A stretch of DNA of 64,000 bases, taken from NCBI RefSeq assembly GCF_021155775.2, contig NC_060235.2, positions 8,975,193 through 9,039,192 on the forward strand, read 5' to 3'. This DNA comes from Neodiprion pinetum (taxonomy: Eukaryota > Arthropoda > Insecta > Hymenoptera > Diprionidae). Shown piece by piece: positions 26,751 through 38,300 of this stretch; within the stretch, counting starts at the first letter, position 1, and every line of letters begins with the position of its first letter. The notes beneath the pieces were generated by a model. The model saw nothing but the letters and a program-made list of their open reading frames with translations. It made no database searches and was not told the origin of the DNA. The translations under genes and the position numbers were made by a program.

Positions 26751-27840
26751 GTTGCGACTCGTTATATTTTTCAAAGTTTAACAAGTTATCGTCGAAGTCG
26801 TTAACCAGGTAGTTAAGGCTCCGATCTTCCTGTTATGCATCCCATGTTCAATTCTCGTACTGGCTTTTTCGTACGTGCCAATCAAACAAAAAACCGCCAA
26901 TTTTTACGATTTACGGTATTTTCTTAGTACATAAAGTGACATGTATGGAATATTTCGAATCAAGTGCTTGCTATGATAGGTATGAGGATCAAATAAAACG
27001 TGCTGCTTTATAATCACAAACTTCCGACATCCGTTAATCGCAAATATTATAGATGAGTTATGCGGGTAATCCTGTTCCTAATTTTTTGTAAAAAGTACTA
27101 ATGGTTGCAGGCCATTCATGAACTTCGTCAAATCAATGTTGCCGGGGATCTCGCCAGGTATAATAGTACTATCAGCATAAGTTTGCAATACCAGCCGCAG
27201 AAAATATTCGAGGTGTAAAAAGGTGGTGCATACGATACTTTATGTAATGAAAGTAAGATCCACTATTTTTTCGAGATTGCGTCGTTTAAAGTAATTATTT
27301 TTATAATGAACCTAACGCCAGTAGTCAGAGTTAGTAGCCAAACGTGTTAAGTTTTTGGAAATAGAAAAATGTAGTTTAGTTTCATCCTCATAATTGTATG
27401 AAAGTATTGGGGCTTCGGGGTATTTCACTAAATTTAAATTTTTGAACTTCATTATCTTATTCAAATGAACATTAGAACGTTTGGCTGCTAATTCTGGCTG
27501 CTAGCTTCAGCCTTGTATTATTGTATTAGGAAACTTGTACTGAAAATCAAGATTACGATTTACGGATACCCGAATTTTATAATAACAAAGCAGCAAAGTG
27601 TATTTGATACATATATCCTACCGAGTACTTGATTTAAAATATTTTTACACGTCACTTTATGTGTTAACAAAATAACGTAACTCGAAAATATTATTGATTG
27701 TTTGTTCAATCAGGCTGAAAAAAAAAAACCACCACGAAACCTGAACATGTAACGCACAGGTGGAAGATCGAAGTATTAACTGCTCTGCTACCAACTCCGA
27801 TATTCGTTTGTTAAGCCTTAAAAGATATAATCAGTTAAGG
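26751..27840. repeat. 1.1-kb foldback with tRNA-like arms
   Basis: The left arm (about 26751-26960) and right arm (about 27560-27840) are imperfect reverse complements; for example AAGTTTAACAAG, GCTCCGATCTTCC and ATGTTCA recur inverted as TTGTTAAGCC, GGAAGATCGAAG and TGAACAT. Inner arms also pair (AGTTAGTAGCCAAACGTG against ACGTTTGGCTGCTAATTCT). Each arm holds a tRNA-like stretch: the left reads GTAGTTAAGGCTCCGATCTT and then ATGTTCAATTCTCG, a B-box-like T arm. It could be two inverted tRNA-derived SINE heads, or one foldback element that captured a tRNA-like segment. Confidence 0.65.
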
Positions 27841-29056
27841 TCTTAATTGTATCTGTCCCCACTATTTTGATACAAGGACTCATCATGAAACTCGACTGGC
27901 ATTTGCTGGTATCTCCTCGTCAGTTACTGAGTTTCTCATATACACATGTCTAATGACGGGGAGTGGTGGGAGATCACTGTGTACTCTACAAAGGCAGATA
28001 GTACAGCATTCCAATGATAGAGTTCTCCAGTAGTGGCGAAAACATCAATAGTACTGTAGTAGTAATTTCTGTAAGGGTTGTCGAACACCACATCATACAG
28101 TACAGACTGATCTTAAATATAAAATAATTCTGTTTACTGTGTCAGTTTGCTGTATCGCACAGATAGATGTGAAAATTGGGGTGTATTTAAAATTCATTAG
28201 TCCTCGCAGAAAGAAACTCTATGGGAAATATTTCGTATAAGGGCCAGTCAAGACGACTCAGTACACATGCGCAAACACCCTCAGATACCTATTTTACGTG
28301 AATCAAAGACAACTGGCAAGGGCTACCGACTTTACTGTTTCAAACTTCGCAAACAGCGTATCTTGCAAAAACAGATACGATCACGAGCTTTACCGTCAAA
28401 CAAAATGAGCTTGTGATTGTTAATATAATCGAGAATAATATCTTAAAATTACAGGACTTGCATCTTATGATCCCACCGATTTTCATGAACAGCCGGTTTG
28501 ATGTACGAGTCGAGACTAGTAGTCAAGGTTCTCAACTGCGTTTGATTCATGTAACAAATGTGATTGTTGCTGCAGGCGCATTGAGTTACCTCGACCAGCA
28601 CTCTGCGTAAAATATTTGCTACATGTATTCTGCTATAGTTACTATAATTATTGTCAGTTCCTGCAATATTCGATCAATCTAAAATCCGAAACTTGCATCT
28701 TGATGCAAAATTTCTAAATTCATCTAATTTTGTTAAGATCTATTTTGCAAACATTGATAACTTTACTAAAAATACGTAGGTAAAACTTCTGACTTCCCAA
28801 GGATTTTTATGCTTTGATATTTCAGCCAGAGTATTGCCCGATGTTAGTGATTGGTAATGAAAACAGTCACGCTTGATTAAAGGTGATTCACTTGGCAGAG
28901 TATGCTTCCTGTTTCGATTACATCATCATGTGAATGATTTGCTTTCTCCATTCTTGGCTCTACATATTAGTTAATTTTCTTTTAAACGCGAAATCATGTC
29001 TATATAAGCAAATGATACACTTAATGCATGTTGAGAATAAATACACCCACTACCCA
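27841..29056. other. 3' flank of the EFA6 gene
   Basis: This stretch lies downstream of the EFA6 stop codon on the minus strand and should hold its 3' UTR. I could not pick a convincing minus-strand polyadenylation signal. No other gene was seen. Confidence 0.5.
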
Positions 29057-29305
29057 TCAACCAAGGTTCTCCCCACAATCTTGATCATTTAGTAAGTTAC
29101 GATTGTAAATTGCAGCCCTGTAACTGTACCTATTTGTAGGTAGTCGATCTGGAACAGGCGGTGGTACTAGTGCTACGTCAGTATTAGCCAAGTTTCCAGT
29201 CCCTTCGTCAACCTCACCGATACTGCTTTCGACCAGTGAAGGTTCCACATCCGTAAAGGCCAACCGTGATCTCAGCAAATATGCATAGGTCTTATACCTC
29301 TTCAA
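29057..29305 (-). CDS. Efa6: EFA6 last coding exon
   Basis: The exon follows TTTTTCAG, with phase 0. Encodes LKRYKTYAYLLRSRL, which continues YLHYE from the previous exon as in other EFA6 proteins, then a Pro-rich tail with PPPVPDRLPTNRYSYR, and ends at TGA. Confidence 0.93.
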   Translation of the reverse strand: MKRYKTYAYLLRSRLAFTDVEPSLVESSIGEVDEGTGNLANTDVALVPPPVPDRLPTNRYSYRAAIYNRNLLNDQDCGENLG

Positions 29306-32300
29306 CTGAAAAATAAAAATATTTTATGAGGCCCTTTTCAAAATCTTTTCAAAAAGTGCAGGGTCATCCGAGTTCCACACTTAGTCCATCTGTGTGGTGA
29401 TGAGTGAAAAGGATAAGATGGTTTACCAGGGATGGATATAGGGGCAAACCAACTAGGCCACGGCCAAGAGCGACAGATTTTTCGGTTGGAAATTTCTTTG
29501 ATTTTTTCATTATTATATAGGGTGAGTCAGAATTATCGATCCAAAGATTAAAATTTATTCCTTGTGAAAATCTGCGACTGAAACGTTTTTTATTTCTCAT
29601 GGGCAATTCGTCATTTGTGAATTACAGCCCTTCGGTATTAGCCAATCCAGTAGCATCTGATGGCTCAGATAAATTGCTTAATATAAAAATTAGTAATGGA
29701 AAAAAAAGAAATTTGCCTGCTTCAGAAAAGTTAATTGCTTGCCGATGATCTATAAAGCTCAGAAGAGTGCTTGGATGGACTCAAAATTGTTTTGCAATTG
29801 GTACAAAAGCAATCTTATAAAGGATGTTAAAGAAAGGTGCAAGGCTAAACATAAAACTGGTCAAGTGTTGCTGCTGCTAAATAACGTGCCTTCTCATCCA
29901 TCTACTGAGGTCTTAAACAGTCTCGATCCATGCTTTAGGTCAGATTTCTTCCATCGAACGTAACACCTTTAATCCAGCCTATGGACCAGGGTGCGATAGA
30001 CAAAATGAAGAGACTGTATGAAAAAGAAGACAGTGTCCTTCAATTGGTGAAAACAATAAATTTGAAACACTGTTGCTGATGTGTCGGCAATGCTAACAGA
30101 AAGAAACCAGAAGAATGCTTAGAACAAACTATGGCCAACCTCTGCAGAAATGCAGGACGAGATTCAAGTTGATATTTCTAATTTCGAGTAATGTCGCATA
30201 AAAGTATTCGTTGAATTCTTCAACGTCATCGCTGGATTCACGGAATGTGACAACAATAACGTGAACGATCCTGGCCGACGAAATTTTAACTCACGATCAA
30301 ATCGTATCTTTAGTTTTCCACGACGAAGAAAGAGATTCTGATAAAAACAGCAGTGAGGAAATTGTGGAAGCATCAATGCCGCCCTCTCGTGGTCAGGCCT
30401 TCGAAGTTCTTGAAACAGCAATGGAGTGGTACGAAACGCAGCTTAAATTTGTTCAATGCAACTTCTTCTGATCAAACGATTGCGGGATTTAGCAGTAAAG
30501 AAACGAACCTTCGTTGGAAAACAGAAGTACAATCGTGGATTTTTTTCCAAAGAAATAATTCAAATACGTGTACCACTTGTAAAATTTTAATGTTAGTACA
30601 GATACTTGTTTTTCGATACGTATATTTTATGTATTATATTCTATTATGAACATGTATGCGTTACTTTCGAGTCAACTAAAATGGACTATCTACTAAGATA
30701 TTAATTTTCATCTGTTTCAAATACACATAATTATTCTATTACATTAAACGAATCAGCGATTTTTTCACACGGTTTGGTTATCCGAATTTTCGATTATCTG
30801 AATGATGCCCAGTCCCAATTTGTTCGGATAATCGAAGCTCTACTGTATATAATTTTTGAAGTTAATGGAACGGTTATTATAAGGCATTATTCCACAGGTG
30901 TAGATTTCGGAATGTACTCGATTGAAAAACATCACTGACGTGTAAGTGAAAGTAAGAAATGTCAGGTAGACATGAGAAGTGAAATTCTTTCTTATAAATT
31001 CTCCAAACTCTTTTTCATTCATTCGTAATAAATAATTTTTTATCCTTGGATTATTTTGAGAAATTTTCATGATTTCATCACCAGAACTCAATCTCAGACC
31101 GGACCACTTTCTCTAAAGTCTCCACCTTCTTTTACTATTATAAAAGATTTTTCGTGAGATTCTCAGCTAATTTTATGACGATGTTCCAAAATGGAAATGG
31201 CCATAACTCGTGAACCAATCTTTGGTGCATCTCTACTAAGGTCTTGAAAATATTGTATTTTAATACAGATCTTTGTATGAAAATGAAAATCGGGAACAGG
31301 ATTTTTGCTGCAGTTAATAATTAAATTCTTTCATTACGAAAACATCGATACTCCTCACATCGGACAAAAAACGGAAATAATTATTGTATCAGAAATCGTT
31401 GCCACCTTGACAGGTTACCTACATATTACAAATTTTTTTATGTAACGTCTTGATTGCAAACTAGAATCACCTGAAAAATCGTGGACCAGGATCTTTTATA
31501 CGACAAGATTGATTTGAAAATTGAAAGGGGTAAGAGCCGTGAATCAGTCGAAATTTTGGGAAATATCTCAAATTCTATCTGTAGAAGGTGTGAACAATAC
31601 CCTTTGTAGCATTTATAAGACAAATTAGAAGTTACCGTTATAATGGTGTAAAGTAGGATTTATTGTAAAATCTAACGCCTGTGTAACGAACATCGTTTTT
31701 TGCATGGGTATATGTAATAGTATGCACAGTATGTGTAAATTAGAAAACGTTCAAATAGTGAGCATATTCATTTTACGCATAGTAAGCGTAGAAGTATTAC
31801 TTTTTCCACCAAAAACACGCATGAAATCGTGTACTTTGCGCATACATGTCCAAATATACTATTTCAATAGGGCTGTCACTTGTGGTTGAGATTTGCAGTT
31901 GATGAATCATGATGAACTTACCTCGTAATGTAAATATACATCTTTTTCTTTGTAGTTTTGTACAGTTAAAGCCTTTGAATTTCGTTCTGGCGGATGTCTT
32001 CTGTGTTCATCGAGCTCTGCTTCCAGTCGACTGACAATTTCTTCGTGGTCTCGCAACTGTTCTCTCTAGAAATAAATACAATTTATTACTTTCAATGCCA
32101 TCATTTGTTTGAGTAGATTGGTTGCCCCTGTTGCTGCAGGAAATCAAGACCTGCGGCTGCTTTCAGGCATCGTCGGCACTTCGCACTAGTTGCGTAACAC
32201 CATCTTAACCATCAAATTCATATTTTTGTCAACGTCTTTGAACCGTACTCGCAAAATGCTTAGGTGGGGGATGAAAGTTTATCTTGTTGTGAGTCTTTTT

Positions 32301-35300
32301 AATATGTTGTTTTCAGTATTTACAATTTTTTGTTTAGTTCTAACCTCCGTTATTATTGATTTCATCTCACAAATATGATTTTTTCAATATAAAGAGGCTT
32401 ATAATAAGTAATAAGTTCAGTTCTTATATTGTGGTTGTAAAAACAATGGCAATTAAAGAATAAGTTTTCATACACATGATCGAGCGAGGAATAAATTTGA
32501 TTTTTGGTATAATACTAATTTTTTGAGGACGGAATGAATATTAATGTCAGCAATTTTAAGATTACTTACAGGAGACAGTTTTGTGTGACTGCATGGAAGC
32601 AGAGGCCTTTGAAATTTACGCTGAGATCCAACAGCTCCTGCGAGTGGTTGACAAGAAAAACTGGCGCATACAAAGTTGATCGTGTCGATCCAAGACTGCA
32701 GTTCTTTAGAATCACTGTAACATTTGGAGTTTTTGAAATACTGTGATTACAACTGTGAATAATTGTTATTATTTGATGATATTCTAAATTATAATCACAT
32801 CAGAGTATTAAGAGTATTTATATACTCGAAGAAAAGAATACTAGTATGTTAATTGAAACAGCTTCAACATGAAAGTGTTGTAGATGTAGAGTGTGCTTGT
32901 AATAATATAGAATAAAATCACATTTTTCTACACGGTCTGAACATGAACATAACATGTTAAATGCCATAGATATGGAATCACTGAATACAAATCTGGCTTC
33001 AGAAAAGTTCATTGTGTTGTATTTTAAATGGACATTCAAACGAATGCACATTTTCGTTTTTAAGTAAAAATTAAAGTAAAATGCTTTAGTGAACTTTGGT
33101 GCTTATCCTCTGATTTGACAAGGTGCTGATATTTCAGATTTTACAACTTCTTTATTCACTTTATACACAAGTTATACCTCACATAATGATAGATTACAGT
33201 TTTTTAATGAAGATAAGTAGAAGACCATACAGGTCTGTGTCTCAATAACGGATATTCGAATTACTAAATGCCATAAATTTTTTATGATATTAAAAAAACA
33301 AAAAAAACAAAACTAGAACTAAACTAAAACCAGACGGAAAAGGTGAGATCATGATTTTGTGCGCCTTAAGTGATAAAGTGTATAATCCAATCTTGTTTAA
33401 AGCCACGCATCCAAAAATAACCAGATTCTTACTGGACTACTCAAAATATATGAAAATCTAAAGGTTTTATATTAGTTGCAACAAATCTAAGTGTTGAATG
33501 TTTTTTTTTCATGAAATGAGGTAATTCATTACTTAAAAAAATAATTTATTACCTAGTTTGAAAGAGGTACTCAGCTTGATCAGCAGTTTGCAGTCTAAAC
33601 ACATGCTGCTTTTTTGTATAGTCAGCGGCTTTTGTTGCTAGTGCGTGATGAATTCTTATAGCATTATGTAAGCTATCGCTGCGAAAACTATGCTCGTCTT
33701 TATGTAGGTATAAGACCAGTTCTCTTAATGTACAGTAGTACATTTTCCAACCTCGCTTCCCAAATGGTGCTGCACATAAAATTTGGTTGTAATTTCTTTG
33801 ATGATTTGTACAGTAGTATTCGTAACATATACATTCGTAGCTACGTACTTTTCTTTCCATTTGCATCATAACAACACTTTCTCATTACATAGCCTTTCTT
33901 GAATTCTGTAGCACTAGTTACGTTTGGGACATCTAAAAAAGGGTTACCAGTTCCGGATAATGCTGGTCCATCCCCCTGTTGCATGACTTGGGATGCAGCA
34001 TCGTCTCCTTCATCGTCTCTGAATGAACACACAATTGTATGGTCAGCGCTATGCAAATATAGTGGAAAAATAAACATTTGTTGTTGGGCAGTTTAATTAT
34101 GTAATATATAAGTATGTACCTAGATTGAAATATGATTATAAATCGAAACAACATTCAATATTGAATTGAGGCGTTAATAACAGTTTACTTACAGTGCCCA
34201 TTCCAGAGGAAATGACTTTATAGCATTGTAAAGTTGTTTGAGCACCTCTCTAGGGAAGTTGTCTCCGTCATTTAGCTCGGATAAATTTTCAATAAATTCC
34301 GAACATGACATCTTACGACCAATATTTTGACCATGCAGGTCAGTATTGAGCAACATTATAGCACAAGTCAATGTATGTACAGCATCTACAAAGAGAATCG
34401 TCCGTTTCAACAAATTGTATTTAAGATATGACATACAGTAGGTAGTCGATCTAAAATCGATTCATGCAATTTTTTAAATAGATGTACCTTTGTTTTGTAG
34501 ATATAGATATTTCATAATAAGAAAAATGTTGAGGGTTGGAACAGTAGTTTTTTCAAATGCTTGCAAAACAGTATTCAGGAACAGATACACGTACCTTGAG
34601 AATTAAATGTACCCGGATTACAGTCGAGAAACCTTTTTGAGAAATGTACAAGGACTCGTTCTCTCTCTTGGGTTTCACCAGTCAACGAAAATTGGGCAAG
34701 GAACTTTCTGAGAGCCACGTCCAGCGTGTCTTGCTCAAAATTAAAATACCTCAAATATTCCTCAGCCACAGCTCGACTAAAGTCATTACTGGAAATAACC
34801 GATAAAGTGAATTAAAATTAATTTATTAAAATTCTTAAAATTACAGCACGTTTTCGCTTCAACAAAAAAAATTATACGACTTTCGCAAATTCGAAGTAGA
34901 GACATTATACAGATAACTTAACATTTGAAGATCTTGTTGAAGTCAATGTTCAAGACAAATGTCTAGTTGTTAAGTAATATAAAGTGAGGAGAAGTCATTT
35001 TGTTATTTCTTGTATGAAGCAAAACAGGTGATAATTTATTAAAGAGATTTGTATACTTTTTACTAAGGTGTCTGGAGACGTCAGACTTTTTGAATCCATC
35101 AAGTGAATACAATCGTTTTGCTAGTCTTATTGCTGATGGGAGATCAACAGCTTTCGGACTATAATGGAAGCTATGCAAACTTTCAATGTCACTTTCTTCA
35201 TCCGCAGACTGTGGTGGCGATGAACCTTTGACAATGTGCTGTTGCTCCTCGTAATCGCCCACGGTTGGTACCTCCTTCTCATCCTCGCTCTCTTTCAGTT

Positions 35301-38300
35301 CCTGAATTATAGTAATGCAACAATTCAATACCGGCATGCGTTTCTAGCATGTATTTTAACATTGAATCACATACTTGTATACATAACATTTTATATAATA
35401 TAATTTTTCGGCTACAGTAAAAAACAAAAAAAAAACACACCATTATGCAACTTTGGAATGACTTTAGAGGACTTAAGTTTGCAGAATATGAGTAGGTTTC
35501 GCTTTATGACAATGCACTAAAGTTCAAACAACCCTACAGTGGAGAAATAACAACTTCACGCAAAAATGTATCGCTACATTCACCCTAGAACGCATGTATG
35601 GGGTAGTTAATGATCCCAGCAGTCATTCAAACTGCGCTCTCGACTGAAAAATTTACATTATCGGCTGGGGACTGGGACCATCATTCAGTTTCACTATCTG
35701 GTGGTGAGGTTAGGCTGGCAGTAGCATCACCTGTTCACTGGTCATTGTGCAAAATAATTGAAAAGAACAGCTGGGGTCGCTAAATACCCCGTTCTGTAGC
35801 TGCCGTTGGTGTTTCGTAGAAATAAGTGAATTTGACTTTTGTACTCAAATCAAAATATTTTACTTGTTACTATGTAATTTAAGCGTCAATAGTCTAATGT
35901 ATTATATCGAAAGCCATGTATTTCACATACCGAAGCAATTTTCTCTATGAACTCGGATGCTTTGTAATAAATGTACGCCACTTTATTGTTTTTACATCAA
36001 CTTGGTGGCTTTGTATAAATTGTATGCTATTTTTTTTGCGCAGAAAGTAGCTCGAAGATACTACTTAGCCATCTACAAGGAGCACCGAACGGCGCATTGT
36101 TGCCTTTTCGCTACAGCAGTTGAATGAGTTATACGACTTCTTCCGTGATTTATTGTTACTAATAATATACTATTTTCCAAATAAAAGAACTTAAAAATAG
36201 ACGAAAACCCTTTACAACCACTTTTTTTGCTTTATTGACTTTTTTCGTGTTCCGTATTTTTTTCATTTTCATATCCCAAAATATATATGTTTTTTCCACA
36301 GGACATAAGAATAGTAATTTTTCCCAGATAGTCTGATGTATCCTCTTCAAAATCGCGTTAGAAATTTGGAAATCGGTTCATTACAAAAACAGATATGAAA
36401 TTTTGTTCGAAAAATGACGTTCTTGCCGTTTTTCTGCACTTTTTGGTATTGAATTTTTCACCAACTAAACTTCAACAAAATAAAATTTACTGTTCAACAT
36501 GAATTTTCTTATTAAAAAACGAAAATATTTATGTACTTACAAGTCCCATTAATGCTTTCAGAACGATTTTACAAACGAGAAACGCATGGGGTTCTTAACA
36601 ATGCGTTAGAAGGTAGAAAAAAAGATACATGCGTTCTATGGTTAATGTTACAAATTTTGCGCACATTATTCATTGTACTTACATGTAACTAACAAATACA
36701 AAAGATTGACTTGCATCAGAGGACAAGTCGTAAATCCTTCGACTATTCTGGTTAATTATAAAAATGAAAATCTTGGATTTCTTTTCAATTATTGTCCGTT
36801 TGTGTGAAAAATTTCGGTATAAGTAGATCCTGATCCTTATAATGGTGTACAGGTAACCGTGTCGAAAATAAATATGGTTTCATGTACTACAATTACATCA
36901 ATCCAAGTACACATGAATGGGACTCCAGTATTCAATTTTCATCGCCGGATCAAAACGGTTTAGGAATCATTTTATGTAAAAAATTTTTTCTCAAGTTTGG
37001 AGCTCAGGTTCAAGAGTTCCTACATGGTGCTGCTCACATCTTATGAATTTGTTAATTGAGGCTTTAACTCTACCAAGGTTATTCTAAAGTTGCAAAACAG
37101 TAATTTTTATTCAATTTTTCGTCATAACTTCAATCTCAATCACCCATTGGGTGATATTGAATGAGCTGACAGTAAAAAAGTGAGAGACGCGTGGAAATGT
37201 GAGTGTGGATATTGGAATACCTGATAACCGACAAACTCCGGTGTGACATTTCCAGAGCTGACCGTTGACTGAAACCGTTGGGTATTCTGCGAAGGAGGTA
37301 TGAGCTCTGACGCATTCGATGTCGCGGTATTCCCTCGTCGGCGGGATTGGCGAAGGCTGTTGTTTCTACTACCAGTGATTTCTTTATCGGGTCCCTTAAC
37401 TTGAATAACTATCCTATGCTCAGTACTGTCTTGGTTAGTTCCATAACCGGGGTTTTGGAGTCTCCTCTGAGGAGGTTCACTCGCTAATATTGTGGAATCA
37501 CTGTCACTAGGGTCACTAACCATCATAATATCACGCGCACTAAGTATGTCCATTGTTTCTTCGTCATTATAATCGGGGCTGGACATGTTGCTAATGGCCT
37601 CAGACTGACTGAGGTCACCATTTGTCGGATGAAAGTATCCACCTGCTCCTGAGATGCTCCCGACTCCACTACCCGTGGGTGTCCCATCGCCCACTGGGCC
37701 AGAAGATGCGCCAGTGGTAGCCGTTGGTAGAGGAAACCTGCGGGAGCCAGAATTCGAGGACATAACGGAAGAAGATACAGAGGTTGGAGAGGCGGGGGAC
37801 AAGGAACGCTGAGGACTGGTTCCTTCAGTCGAGGAACGAGAGCTACTCGAAGACTGTGAAGAGCTACCATTTTGGCAGCAGGAAGTCCGCTCAGAGGCGG
37901 AAGGTGAACTAACAGGTGCGTTGTAAGTCCAGACGATTCGCTCGCTCGATATCCCTTGACCACTGTCAGGTCGGGTGTCTAGGAGCGTGTTAAGACTTGA
38001 CGTAACATCGTCGTCAATGTCAATGTCCACGGCGCTCATTGACGGATCCTTCTGGAATTGCAGGTGATCCTCGGACCTGGATGTCCGCACGAAGCTGCTA
38101 GAGTAGCCGAAGTTCGAGTTGGATTTGCTATCGCTACCGGCACCTTGTCCGCACTCGCGCCTGATGTTAATACCGACGGGCGAGGTGCTGGCAGAATTTG
38201 AGCCAGCCCCACCCCTGTGCATTCGGTGGCTCAGCATTTCGTTGGGACTCGTAGGTACCGAGTTATGATGTTGGTGATTATGGTGATTGTGATGATGGTG

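Noticed and set aside
35580..36650. Possible 1-kb foldback from the inverted word AGAACGCATGTA
   Set aside because: Only about 13 bases pair and the flanks do not extend the match.
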